64,000 nucleotides of DNA from Kitasatospora kifunensis. Lineage in GTDB: Bacteria; Actinomycetota; Actinomycetes; Streptomycetales; Streptomycetaceae. The stretch lies in assembly GCF_014203855.1 (NCBI RefSeq), contig NZ_JACHJV010000001.1, positions 2,046,001 to 2,110,000 of the forward strand, written 5' to 3'. A model generated the notes under the pieces. That model was not told the origin of the DNA. It saw only the letters and a list, made by a program, of their open reading frames with translations, and searched no databases. This document shows positions 55,484 through 63,876 of the stretch, piece after piece (positions within the stretch are counted from its first letter, which is position 1; each line of letters starts with the position of its first letter). Position numbers and translations under genes: made by a program.

Positions 55484-56749
55484 ATGAGTCTGATCGTGCA
55501 GAAGTACGGCGGTTCCTCCGTGCACAGCACGGAACGGATCCAGCGGGTCGCCGAGCACATCGTGGCCACCCACCAGCAGGGGCACGACCTGGTCGTGGTG
55601 GTCTCCGCGATGGGCGACACCACCGACGAACTCCTCGATATGGCGAGATCGTTGACGCCCACGGCGGCCGCGCGCGAGCTGGACATGCTGCTGACCGCGG
55701 GCGAGCGCATCTCCAATGCGCTGATGGCCATCGCCATCCAGTCCCTGGGCACCGAGGCGCGCTCCTTCTCGGGCGCCCAGGCCGGCATCCTCACCACCGG
55801 GACGGCCGGCCGGGCCCGGATCATCGACGTGGTGCCCGACCGGGTCCGCCGGACCCTGGACCGGGGCGCGATCGCCCTGGTGGCGGGGTTCCAGGGGATC
55901 AGCCGCGACACCGGGGACATCACCACCCTGGGACGCGGCGGCTCCGACACCACCGCGGTCGCGCTGGCCGCCGCGCTCAAGGCCGACCTCTGCGAGATCT
56001 ACACGGACGTCGACGGCGTCTACAGCGCCGACCCGCGCCTGGTCCCCGACGCGCGGCTGCTGGAGCACGTCGACTACGAGGTGATGCGCGAACTGGCCAT
56101 GAGCGGCGCCAAGGTGCTGGCACCGCGCAGCGTGGAGTACGCCGCCCGGCACCAGGTGCCGATCCACGTCAGATCCTCGTTCAGCGCCAAACCGGGCTCC
56201 ATGGTGGCCGGTGCACCCGACCTCCCGTCCGCCGAGTACTCGAGCGTCATCGGCGTGGCGCACGACGCCTCCAAGGCGAAGATCACCCTCGGCGGCGTCC
56301 CGGACACGCCCGAACTCACCACCCGGATCCTGCAGGTGGTGGCCGGCATCGAGGCCGAACTCCACTTCTCCGTCCAGGACGCCTCCTGGACCGCCCAGGG
56401 CCGGGCCGACATCTCCCTCGTGCTCCCCGCGGCGGACGGACCGCCCACCCTGCGCGCGCTGCGGCAGAGTTGCGCGGAACTCGGCATCGAGGACCTGCGC
56501 TACGAGGAGCAGATCGGCAAACTCTCCCTCATCGGCAGCGGCCTGCTCTCCCGCCCGGGAGTGCTGGCCACCTGCTGCGAGACCCTGGCCGCGGCCGGGG
56601 TGCACCTGGAGACCATCTCGACCTCCGACATCCGCGTCACGGCGCTCTGCCCGGCAGCCCAACTCCCGGACGCCGTCCGTGCCTGGCACACGGCCTTCGA
56701 CCTCGGTGCCCCCGAACTGGCCGTCGTCCACGCCGGCACGGGCCGCTGA
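55484..56749 (+). CDS. cluster-specific aspartate kinase, probably insensitive to feedback
   Basis: Phosphorylates aspartate at the head of the aspartate-family pathway, supplying semialdehyde for diaminobutyrate. The 421 residues equal the length of Corynebacterium LysC. Catalytic marks: VQKYGGSSVHSTERI, VVSAMGDTTDELLD, TAGERISNALMAIA, TTLGRGGSDTTAVALAAAL, YTDVDGVYSADPR. Two ACT domains follow. The regulatory region is diverged: residues 270-281 read GGVPDTPELTTR, with Thr279 where actinobacterial LysC has Ala, His294 for Asp, and Ala308 for Thr. Positions 279 and 308 are known feedback-resistance sites in C. glutamicum LysC (recalled, aligned by hand). No asd gene follows, unlike housekeeping ask-asd operons. 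An internal start for a separate beta subunit is possible, as in the family. Confidence 0.9.
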   Translation: MSLIVQKYGGSSVHSTERIQRVAEHIVATHQQGHDLVVVVSAMGDTTDELLDMARSLTPTAAARELDMLLTAGERISNALMAIAIQSLGTEARSFSGAQAGILTTGTAGRARIIDVVPDRVRRTLDRGAIALVAGFQGISRDTGDITTLGRGGSDTTAVALAAALKADLCEIYTDVDGVYSADPRLVPDARLLEHVDYEVMRELAMSGAKVLAPRSVEYAARHQVPIHVRSSFSAKPGSMVAGAPDLPSAEYSSVIGVAHDASKAKITLGGVPDTPELTTRILQVVAGIEAELHFSVQDASWTAQGRADISLVLPAADGPPTLRALRQSCAELGIEDLRYEEQIGKLSLIGSGLLSRPGVLATCCETLAAAGVHLETISTSDIRVTALCPAAQLPDAVRAWHTAFDLGAPELAVVHAGTGR

Positions 56750-56766
56750 CGGCTCAACAGTCACCA

Positions 56767-56808
56767 GGGCTGGTGGTCCCGGCGGCATGCCGCCGGGACC
56801 ACCAGCCC
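56767..56808. terminator. perfect 21-base-pair palindrome ending the polymer cluster
   Basis: The left arm 56767-56787 and right arm 56788-56808 are exact complements with no unpaired loop bases in DNA; in RNA the innermost GCATGC would open as the loop. It lies 17 bases after the kinase stop and faces the convergent hydrolase gene, so it likely terminates both. Confidence 0.85.
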
Positions 56809-56840
56809 GCACTCGATTCAGCGGCCGAACCGGATCCGCG

Positions 56841-58223
56841 TCACGCCACGAACCGCACGTCCGGGTGAGCGGCCGACGGCTGGTCGAGCAGGTGGTTGTC
56901 CCTGCCCCGCAGCCAGCGGTCGAAGAACGACGCCAGGTACGCCCGCTGCTCGGCGACGGCGCGCTCGGGTTGGATCGTGCCGAGGGCCTTGGTGACGGTG
57001 GCCGGCGGGAGGTCCAGCTGCCGGGCGAGCTGCGGCAGCATCGACTCCTTGTCGGTGAAGGTCGTCTCGGTGGAGCCGCACAGGGTCAGGTCGCGGTGCC
57101 AGCCGGTGCTGTGGTCCCACATGGCGCCCCAGGAGGGGTTGGTGTGGATGTCGTCGCCCTGGCTGCCCATCAGCAGCATCGGGCGGTCGAGACCGTCGGT
57201 GGCCGCCGTTGCGGGGTTGGCGGGGTCGCTGTCGTCCCCGACGTAGCCGAGCACACCGTCCAGGTCGGCGGCGGCCTTGATCCGCGGGTCGTCGTGCATC
57301 GCCTGGGCCGCGGTGAAGCCGCCGCCGGACTGGCCGAACATGCCGATCCGGTCCGGGTCCAGGGCGCCCGCGAGTCCCTCGGGCAGCTGCTGGTGGTCGG
57401 CGTCCGGGTTCCCTCCGGCGGCCAGCGCGTCCAGCTGGTCGAGCACGAAGCGGGTGTCGGCCACCCGCACCCCGACCAGCTTCTTCAGCAGGGCGGTGAG
57501 CTTCGCCGGGTCGTCGCCGACCTGGGCGGCCTGCTGGGCCAGCACACTGGTCGCCACCCGGCCGCCGGGGAACTCCACCGCCGGTGCCTCGTAGGTGTGG
57601 TCGATGGTCACCACGACATAGCCGCGCGAGGCGAGGTCGTCGACCAGGGTGCTGTTCAGCGAGCTCGGATCGCCGGCGCCCGGCGAGTAGAGCACCACCG
57701 GGAGCGGGCCGCCGCGCCGGTCCACCGGCGCGCCCTGGTGGGCGTGGGTGAGGGTGGCCGACCAGTCCACCTGGTCCAGCGGCACCCCGTTGCCGTTCAC
57801 GTACTGGCTGGGGAAAGCGGCCGCCTCGCCCGCCGTCAGCTGCGGCGCGGGCGGGTAGCGGTCGGCGTCCCGGGCGGGATAACGGATGCTGACCATCAGC
57901 TCGCGGTAGGGCTGAGTGGCGACCCACGGGTCCGGCCGCGAGGTGTCGACCAGGTGCAGCGAGACCGTGCCGACCTGGTGCGAGCCGCTCGGCGCGGGCA
58001 GCGCGACCCGGGCCCGCTGCCCGAGAGCGGCCGCCACAGCGGCCTGCCCGCCCTGCCCGCCCGCGAGCGGCCGCGCCGAGGCGATCCCGGCCGACCCGAC
58101 CACACCCACGGTGGCCAGCAGGGCCGCGGCGAGCAGCAGCCGCCCGCGCGGGCGACGGCGCACCGCACCGTCGCCGAGGGTGCTGTCCGAGGCGGTGGCA
58201 GCGGCCTGGATCGTGGCGTGCAT
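56841..58223 (-). CDS. secreted alpha/beta hydrolase (PAF-acetylhydrolase/dienelactone-hydrolase-like)
   Basis: A 460-residue exported protein. The N-terminus has an Arg-rich stretch (RRRPRGR) and a hydrophobic run up to GSAGIASA, a probable signal peptide that could use Tat. The nucleophile elbow is GMFGQSGGGFTAAQAM. The oxyanion region is LPVVLYSPGAGDPSSL, close to the PAF-acetylhydrolase form, with DHTYEAPAVEFPGG after it. An acid residue is likely in ADLDGVLG. ATG 58223 has an AAGGGAG box. Substrates could be esters or lipids. It is convergent with the polymer cluster and separated by a terminator, so a link to the polymer is not supported, although an extracellular hydrolase next door is worth testing. 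Confidence 0.82.
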   Translation of the reverse strand: MHATIQAAATASDSTLGDGAVRRRPRGRLLLAAALLATVGVVGSAGIASARPLAGGQGGQAAVAAALGQRARVALPAPSGSHQVGTVSLHLVDTSRPDPWVATQPYRELMVSIRYPARDADRYPPAPQLTAGEAAAFPSQYVNGNGVPLDQVDWSATLTHAHQGAPVDRRGGPLPVVLYSPGAGDPSSLNSTLVDDLASRGYVVVTIDHTYEAPAVEFPGGRVATSVLAQQAAQVGDDPAKLTALLKKLVGVRVADTRFVLDQLDALAAGGNPDADHQQLPEGLAGALDPDRIGMFGQSGGGFTAAQAMHDDPRIKAAADLDGVLGYVGDDSDPANPATAATDGLDRPMLLMGSQGDDIHTNPSWGAMWDHSTGWHRDLTLCGSTETTFTDKESMLPQLARQLDLPPATVTKALGTIQPERAVAEQRAYLASFFDRWLRGRDNHLLDQPSAAHPDVRFVA

Positions 58224-58459
58224 GGCGCAACTCCCTTGCGTGGTAAGCGGCAGAGCCGTTCTGCCGCCGGACCCAGACTTTCGCAGTCGCGCACCCGGAA
58301 ACAGCGTGGCACCACCCCATCCGAAGGTGGTGCCAGCACGAGTGACGGCAGCTGGAGCAGCGCGACTCACGACCGGTCAGGCCGATCGGCACGGGCGCGC
58401 GCGGCGGAGCGCAACCTCCGGACGCCGAGCTGACACCGCGGGCGGCTACGCTGTGCGCC

Positions 58460-59188
58460 GTGACAGAACGGCTGCCGATCTTCCCGCTGAATGCGGTGCT
58501 CTACCCCGGGCTGGTGCTCCCCCTGCACGTGTTCGAGGAGCGCTACCGCCGCCTGGTCGCCGATCTGCTGGCCGGGCCGGACGACCAGCCGCGGCGGTTC
58601 GGCGTGCTGGCGATCAAGGACGGCCGCGAGGTCGCGCCGGTCACCGAGAGCGACAAGCCGGCCGGGCCGCTGGACGGCCTCGGGACGGCGAGCGGCGACC
58701 CGCTGGAGGCGCTGCACCACATCGGCTGCGTGGCCGACGTCGCCTCCGTCACCCCGCAGCCGGACGGCCGCTACGAGCTCCTGGTCACCGGCACCACCCG
58801 GTTCCGGCTGCGCGAGGTGGAGACCGGCGGCCCGTACCTGGTGGGCCAGTGCGAGCTGCTAGACGAGCAGCCGGGCACCGGGGCCGGCGCCCTGGCGAGC
58901 GGCGTCGAGCGGGCCTTCCGGGCGTACCAGAAGCGGCTGGCGGGCGCCCGCCAGGCCAGCCTGACCGGCGAGCAGGAGCTGCCGGACGACCCGCAGGTGC
59001 TCTCCTACCTGGTGGCGGCCGCCTCGGTGCTGGAGGTGCCGGTCAAGCAGCAGCTACTGGCCTGCCCCGACACCGCGACCCGGCTGAGCACCGAGCTGGA
59101 GCTGCTGCGCCGGGAGACCGCACTGCTGGCCTGGCTGCCGTCGGTACCGGCGGTGGAGCTCACCCGGCAGGCCTTCAGCCCCAACTGA
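58460..59188 (+). CDS. LON substrate-binding-domain protein
   Basis: A 242-residue protein consisting of the Lon N-terminal (LON) domain alone, with no AAA or protease part. It starts TERLPIFPLNAVLYPGLVLPLHVFEERYR, continues FGVLAIKDGREV, IGCVADVASVTPQPDGRYELLVTGTTRFRLREV, and ends in the helical LPDDPQVLSYLVAAASVLEVPVKQQLL. The free-standing domain is thought to bind peptides or regulate proteolysis, but the role is not settled. GTG 58460 is supported by the family's N-terminus. The YbaK-type gene 83 bases downstream is probably co-transcribed. Confidence 0.88.
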   Translation: MTERLPIFPLNAVLYPGLVLPLHVFEERYRRLVADLLAGPDDQPRRFGVLAIKDGREVAPVTESDKPAGPLDGLGTASGDPLEALHHIGCVADVASVTPQPDGRYELLVTGTTRFRLREVETGGPYLVGQCELLDEQPGTGAGALASGVERAFRAYQKRLAGARQASLTGEQELPDDPQVLSYLVAAASVLEVPVKQQLLACPDTATRLSTELELLRRETALLAWLPSVPAVELTRQAFSPN

Positions 59189-59217
59189 GGCCCCAACTGA
59201 GGCCCCAGCGAAGGCCC
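59179..59217. repeat. short tandem GGCCCCAACTGA-type repeats
   Basis: Two copies of GCCCCAACTGAG and a third decayed copy (GCCCCAGCGAAG) run head to tail from the end of the LON-domain gene into the intergenic gap. The first contains that gene's TGA, so slippage here would supply back-up stops. Confidence 0.5.
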
Positions 59218-59271
59218 CGAAGCCGGCCCCGCGCGCCGGCCCCGAACTGCGGCAGGGACGAGGAAGAGCCG

Positions 59272-59766
59272 ATGGCGAAGGCGAAGAAGAGCAAGGGCGG
59301 CACCCCCGCCACCGTGGCGCTGGAGGCCGCGGGCGTGCCGTTCACCCTGCACGCCTACCAGCACGACCAGGCCGCCGCCTCCTACGGCGGCGAGGCGGCC
59401 CAGGCGCTGGGTGTGGACCCGCTGCGGGTGTTCAAGACGCTGGTGGCCGAGGTGGACGGCACGCTCACGGTGGGCGTGGTGCCGGTGGCCGGGCAGCTGG
59501 ACCTGAAGGCGCTGGCCACCGCCGTGGGCGGCAAGCGCGCCACCATGGCCGACCCTGCGGCGGCCGAGCGCAGCAGCGGGTACGTGCGCGGGGGCATCTC
59601 GCCGCTGGGGCAGCGCAAGGCGCTGCCCACCGTGCTGGACGCGAGCGCGCTGGCACACGGGACGATCTACGTCTCGGCGGGTCGGCGCGGCCTGGAGGTC
59701 GAGCTGGCGCCCGGCGACCTACTGCGGCTGACGGGTGCTGTCAGCGCCGAGATCGGCCGGGGCTGA
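59272..59766 (+). CDS. ybaK: YbaK-type Cys-tRNA(Pro)/aminoacyl-tRNA deacylase
   Basis: A 164-residue trans-editing protein that hydrolyses mischarged aminoacyl-tRNA, typically Cys-tRNA(Pro). It matches the family: PATVALEAAGVPFTLHAYQHD, AQALGVDPLRVFKTLVAEVDG with the catalytic Lys in FKTL, VGVVPVAGQLDLKALA, then GYVRGGISPLGQRKALPTVLD and a final TGA. ATG 59272 is preceded by GAGGAAGAG. Its last 48 bases overlap the end of the convergent membrane protein gene. Confidence 0.92.
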   Translation: MAKAKKSKGGTPATVALEAAGVPFTLHAYQHDQAAASYGGEAAQALGVDPLRVFKTLVAEVDGTLTVGVVPVAGQLDLKALATAVGGKRATMADPAAAERSSGYVRGGISPLGQRKALPTVLDASALAHGTIYVSAGRRGLEVELAPGDLLRLTGAVSAEIGRG

Positions 59767-60780
59767 CTGCTCACCAACCGCCTGAGCACCGACCGCCTGA
59801 GCACCGACCGAGCGCCCCGGACCCGACGAGGCGTCAGGTCCGCTCGGAGCACCCGCACCGCTCGAAGCCTCGCAGTCCGCGCCGGAAGCGGCCGACCCGG
59901 CCGAGCCGGCCGACCCCTCGACCCCGGTCGGCGGCTTGAGCTCGTCCACCGGCCCGCCGGCCGACGGCAGCACGGGCCCGGCCCAGTACGGCGGCGGGTC
60001 CTGCTCGCGCTTGCCGAAGGCGGCGGTCAGCGCCAGCAGCGCCACCAGCGCGGCCATCGGCCAGGCGAACAGGGCGCCGTGCGCGCTCAGCTGGAGCGCC
60101 TCGTTGAAGGTGTGCCCGTCGCCGACCTGCTTGGCGTGGCCGATCAGGTCCTTGGTGGGGCCGAGCGCGATGCCCAGCGGCCAGGCGATCAGCGAGCCGG
60201 CCAGGCCACCCAGCGCCAGCATCACCGCGACCACGATGCCGCCGCCGCGACCCCGCGTGAGGAGGAACGCGCCAACCGCGGTGATCAGGCCGAAGGCCAG
60301 GCCGAGCAGCACGAAGGTGCCGTCCGCACCGGCGCGCTGCTCGCCCTCCGGGTCCACGTACAGCACGCTCTGGCCGTGCACCACCAGCGGCACCTCGGGC
60401 GCCAGCCAGTACCAGAGCGCGCCCAGCAGCAGGCCGAGCAGCAGGCAGGCCAGGAGGATCGGAGCGCCGACCCGCAGCTCGCGCAACAACCGCTTCCAGA
60501 AGGCGGGCCGCTGCGCGGCCGTCGCCCCGAGCGCCTCGGCGCCCTGAGCAGTACCGGATGCGGCGTCCTGAGCGACATCCGGCGCCGCGTCCTGCGCGGT
60601 ACCCGGCGAGACGTCCTGAGCGGCGCTCGGCGAGACGTCCTGGGCGCTGTCGGCAGCGCCCTCCAGCAGGCCTCGGGGAGCGTCCTGGTCGGTACCCTGC
60701 GGCAGGTCCGCAGAGGTGCCCAGCGGGTTGCCGCCCTGCGGAGTGCCCGGAGGCGTGTTCGGTACGGTCACGTCGCCCAT
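59719..60780 (-). CDS. membrane protein with low-complexity termini, unknown function
   Basis: A 353-residue protein. The N-terminal 90 residues hold decayed repeats of AQDVSPG/AQDAASGTAQ type. The middle has four hydrophobic segments, about 100-125, 150-172, 178-200 and 232-250, with LVVHGQSVLYVDPEGEQRA as an extracytoplasmic loop after the first. A conserved-looking GPTKDLIGHAKQVGDGHTFNEALQLSAHGAL lies before the last helix. The C-terminus is Ala/Gly/Ser-rich with a GAQAV duplication. Relatives I recall occur in streptomycetes beside the LON and YbaK-type genes (DUF2567-like). Role unknown. Confidence 0.7.
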   Translation of the reverse strand: MGDVTVPNTPPGTPQGGNPLGTSADLPQGTDQDAPRGLLEGAADSAQDVSPSAAQDVSPGTAQDAAPDVAQDAASGTAQGAEALGATAAQRPAFWKRLLRELRVGAPILLACLLLGLLLGALWYWLAPEVPLVVHGQSVLYVDPEGEQRAGADGTFVLLGLAFGLITAVGAFLLTRGRGGGIVVAVMLALGGLAGSLIAWPLGIALGPTKDLIGHAKQVGDGHTFNEALQLSAHGALFAWPMAALVALLALTAAFGKREQDPPPYWAGPVLPSAGGPVDELKPPTGVEGSAGSAGSAASGADCEASSGAGAPSGPDASSGPGRSVGAQAVGAQAVGEQSAPADLGADSTRQPQ

Positions 60781-60807
60781 CGTTTCACGCCGAGTGCCCG
60801 GATCCGG

Positions 60808-61617
60808 CTAACGGGTCGTGGCGCGGCGGTAGGACCATGTCGCGAGTGCCAGCGAAAGCACCCCGACCCCGGCGCAGACGGCCAGGTCCGCCAGCACCAG
60901 CGACCAGTGCGGACGACTCGCGAACGTGGCGGCGAAGGCGTCCACCCCGTAGGTGGAGGGCAGCAGGTCGCGCAGCGCCCGCACCGCCGCCGGCAGGTGC
61001 GAGGCGGGCAGCACCCCGAGCAGCAGCGCGGCCGACATGCCGAGCTGCCCGGCCATGGTGGCCAGCTCCTGCTTGGGCGCCAGCAGGCCCAGCGTCGCGC
61101 CGATGCCGGAGAGCGCGGCGCCGGCCAGCGGGACCACCACCACCAGCACCCACAGGTGCGCCGGCGAGAGCCCGAAGAGCACCGCGCCGAAGCCCGCCGT
61201 GACCAGCGCCCCCGGCAGCGTGAAGGAGGCGTACGCGGCCGCCGCGCCGAGCACCACGGAGGCGGCCGGGACCGGCAGCGTCGCGTAGTGGTCCAGGCCG
61301 CCGGTGGCGCGCAGCCTGCCGAAGTACTGGGCGAGCAGGTTGAGCGCCACGAAGGCGACCACCAGCACGCTGGAGCCCGCCACCACCGCCCGCGCCGAGG
61401 GGTTGTCACCGCTGTCGACCACCCCGCGCATCATCACCAGGATGCCGATCGACTGGAAGCTGGCGACGAACATCAGTGGGATCCGGGCCACCTTGGCCCG
61501 GGCCAGCTGTGCCCGGTACACCGCCGCGAGCGCGGGCAGCAGCCGGGCGGCGGGGGCCAGCGGGGCGGCGGCGACCGTGGTGGCGGCCGGCGCGGGGGTG
61601 GAGGTGAGTACGGTCAC
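60808..61617 (-). CDS. ABC transporter permease, ABC-2 type
   Basis: A 269-residue membrane protein with six hydrophobic segments, ABC2_membrane family: LPALAAVYRAQLARAKVARIPLMF at the start, SVLVVAFVALNLLAQYFGRLRATGGLDHYATLPV (the typical small-domain connector) and VLVVVVPLAGAALSGIGATLGLLA. It pairs with the ATPase gene upstream, whose stop overlaps its start by four bases. Such pairs form exporters for lipids, drugs or antibiotics; the substrate is unknown. Confidence 0.88.
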   Translation of the reverse strand: MTVLTSTPAPAATTVAAAPLAPAARLLPALAAVYRAQLARAKVARIPLMFVASFQSIGILVMMRGVVDSGDNPSARAVVAGSSVLVVAFVALNLLAQYFGRLRATGGLDHYATLPVPAASVVLGAAAAYASFTLPGALVTAGFGAVLFGLSPAHLWVLVVVVPLAGAALSGIGATLGLLAPKQELATMAGQLGMSAALLLGVLPASHLPAAVRALRDLLPSTYGVDAFAATFASRPHWSLVLADLAVCAGVGVLSLALATWSYRRATTR

Positions 61618-62567
61618 TTCGCCAGTCCTTGATGGCGGCCGCCGAGCCGGAGGTAGACGTCCTCCAGGCTCGGGGTGGCCAGGGTGAAGTCGTCCAGGGC
61701 GGCGAAGGCCGGCCCGGTGGTGACGGCGGCGACCAGCTCCCTGGCCTCCTCGGGAGTGGTCCGCACGGTCCAGCGCCGTCCGGTGCGCTCCGCGCGCTCG
61801 GCCAGCCGGGCGACCGCGGGCACCTCCAGCGGGGCCTCGGCGCGCCAGACCAGGTCGAGCCGGACGTCACCGTCGACCAGAGCCTTGAGACCGCCGGGAG
61901 TGTCGCAGGCGATCACCCGGCCCTCGTCGAGTACGGCGACCCGGTCGAGCACCGTCTCGGCCTCGATGACGTTGTGGGTGACCAGCAGCACGGTGGTGCC
62001 GCGCTCGGCCCGGCGGCGGTCCACCGCCGACCAGACGGCGCGGCGGGCCACCGGGTCCATGCCGGTGGTGGGCTCGTCCAGCACCAGCAGCGGGCGCTCG
62101 CCGACCAGCGTGGCGGCGAAGCAGGCCAGTCGGCGCTGCCCGCCGGAGAGCTTGGCCAGCGGGCGCCCGGCCAGCGGCTCAAGGCCCAGCTCGGCGAGCA
62201 CCTCGGCACTCTCGGCCCGGGCCCGGGCCCGGCTCAGGCCGCGCAGCCGCCCGGTGGTCTCGGCGGCCAGCGCCACCGTCAGTTCGTCCAGCGCGGTGGA
62301 TTCCTGGCCGAGGTAGCCGAGCAGCCGGGCCGCTCGCTCGGGATGGCGGACCACGTCGTGGCCGAGGATCTCGACGCTGCCGGAGTCCGGCCGCAGCAGG
62401 CCGGTGAGCTGGCGCACCAGCGTGGACTTGCCGGCGCCGTTGGGGCCGAGCAGGCCGAAGATCTCGCCCTGGCGGATCTCCAGGTCGACCCCGTCATTGG
62501 CCCGGATCTCACCGTGGCGCTTGGTGAGGCCCCGGACGGAGCAGCAGGGCAGTGGGGCGTCACTCAC
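61614..62567 (-). CDS. ABC transporter ATP-binding protein
   Basis: A 317-residue ATPase of the DrrA/CcmA-like export class. Motifs are Walker A GLLGPNGAGKSTLVRQLTG, Q-loop region LLGYLGQESTALDELTV, signature LAKLSGGQRRLACFAATLVG, Walker B LLVLDEPTTGMDPVARRAVW and the switch VLLVTHNVIEAETVLDRVAVLDEG. The extra C-terminal domain of about 90 residues is usual for this class. Together with the permease it forms an exporter with two homodimers. Confidence 0.93.
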   Translation of the reverse strand: MSDAPLPCCSVRGLTKRHGEIRANDGVDLEIRQGEIFGLLGPNGAGKSTLVRQLTGLLRPDSGSVEILGHDVVRHPERAARLLGYLGQESTALDELTVALAAETTGRLRGLSRARARAESAEVLAELGLEPLAGRPLAKLSGGQRRLACFAATLVGERPLLVLDEPTTGMDPVARRAVWSAVDRRRAERGTTVLLVTHNVIEAETVLDRVAVLDEGRVIACDTPGGLKALVDGDVRLDLVWRAEAPLEVPAVARLAERAERTGRRWTVRTTPEEARELVAAVTTGPAFAALDDFTLATPSLEDVYLRLGGRHQGLAK

Positions 62568-62682
62568 GAGCGAAGACTCTACGCGCCGAGCATGAGGAAA
62601 CCGGACCAGGGGGCACCGATGGGAGGGCCGAGAACCCGGCGGCAGCGATCAGCACCCGAAATCAGCCGCAGAAGCCGGGCGG

Positions 62683-63876
62683 TCAGTCGTCCACCACGAT
62701 CAGCTCGCCGCCCGGCACCCGGGCCGCCAACTCCTTCCAGAAGCCGGCCCGGATCGCGTACCGGTCGTGCTCGTCGATCTGGTCGTCCTTGTGCGCGAGC
62801 AGGCCGAACCGGGCCGCGTAGCGCAGCAGCTCGCCGTCCACCCGGTGCGGGATGCGCGGGTAGTCGGCCCAGATCGGGGTCAGGCGCTCGCGGTCGCCGA
62901 GCCGGTCGGTCCAGCGGCGGGCGAAGACCTGGCCGACCTCGTGCGGGTCGCCGCCGATCGCGGTGATGTCCTCCTCGCGGTCCGCCCAGCGCTGCTCGGC
63001 GGTGGTGAGCTGGGCCAGGGTGGGCAGCGCGTCGGCGGCGGTGGGCGCCTCGAGGGCCGGGCGGTCCACCCAGCCCCGGTCGGAGGACCAGCGCAGCACC
63101 GGGCCGTTGCTCGCGCTGGCGGGCGGCTGCTGCTGTTGGTGCGCCTGCGCGGTGCGGCCGGCCAGGTCCTTGGGGGTGGGAACGACCTTGAGCGCGGCGG
63201 GCGGCATGGTGGCGGGCTCGACCGGCGGGGCGACGGTCTCGGCGGCGGCCGGGCGGGCGGCCGGCGGGGCGGCCAGGATCTTGGCGATCTCCGGCCGCGG
63301 CCCGGCGGGTGGGAAGGCCACCACCGGTTCGCGCAGCTGCACCGAACGGGTGATCCACTCGCGGTCCAGCACCCGGCGCTCGTCCGCCTCGCCGACCAGG
63401 TCCTCGGACTGGTTGAAGTCGCCGTCGGCGGCCTGAAGCGCCCACAGGTGAACGGCCACGCCGTGCTCCTTGGCGGACATCATGCCGGGCAGCAGGTCGC
63501 CGTCGCCGGTGACCAGCACCACGTCCGCGCAGGCCCGGTTGCGGGCCAGCTCGGAGAGCTCGGCGTGCATCGCGGCGTCCACGCCCTTCTGCACCCAGCG
63601 GCCCTCCGCCCGGGTGAGCGCGCCGAGCCGCACCGTGACCCGGGGCAGCACCCGCAGCCTGCGGTGCTCGGGCATCGGCCGGCGCTCAGGAGCCGCGTCG
63701 AACCAGTAGATCCGCAGCAGCGGCAGGCCGGTCTCCTCCTCGGCCCGCTCGCGCAGCGAGGCGATCAGCGCGGTGTGATCCACCGTCACCCGGGAGCGGG
63801 CGGGCTCACCGGCGAGCAGACTGGCGGCGGCACCCAGCAGGTATCCCGCGTCCACCAGGACAACGCAGCGGTCCAT
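62683..63876 (-). CDS. NYN-domain putative ribonuclease
   Basis: A 397-residue protein with an N-terminal NYN (PIN-like) domain. Its acidic metal ligands are Asp9 in CVVLVDAGYLLGAAASLL, the GVDAAMHAELSELARNRACADVVLVTGDGDLLPGMM segment with several Asp, and the YWFDAAPERRPMPEHRRLR strand. The middle (about 205-275) is Pro/Ala/Gln-rich linker. A C-terminal domain starts near WADREEDITAIGGDPHEVGQVFARRWTDRLGD and may help bind nucleic acid. RNA cleavage is inferred from the fold. ATG 63876 has an AAGAGGGG box; it is upstream of the ABC exporter genes but over 100 bases away. Confidence 0.85.
   Translation of the reverse strand: MDRCVVLVDAGYLLGAAASLLAGEPARSRVTVDHTALIASLRERAEEETGLPLLRIYWFDAAPERRPMPEHRRLRVLPRVTVRLGALTRAEGRWVQKGVDAAMHAELSELARNRACADVVLVTGDGDLLPGMMSAKEHGVAVHLWALQAADGDFNQSEDLVGEADERRVLDREWITRSVQLREPVVAFPPAGPRPEIAKILAAPPAARPAAAETVAPPVEPATMPPAALKVVPTPKDLAGRTAQAHQQQQPPASASNGPVLRWSSDRGWVDRPALEAPTAADALPTLAQLTTAEQRWADREEDITAIGGDPHEVGQVFARRWTDRLGDRERLTPIWADYPRIPHRVDGELLRYAARFGLLAHKDDQIDEHDRYAIRAGFWKELAARVPGGELIVVDD

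Noticed and set aside
54101..56749. Ectoine or siderophore cluster instead of polymer
   Set aside because: No ectA, ectC, diaminobutyrate decarboxylase or siderophore synthetase is nearby, and the upstream partner is a Pls-type synthase.
56841..58223. Polymer-degrading enzyme of the cluster
   Set aside because: It is an alpha/beta hydrolase, not a metallopeptidase as in known poly-lysine degradation, and is convergent behind a terminator.
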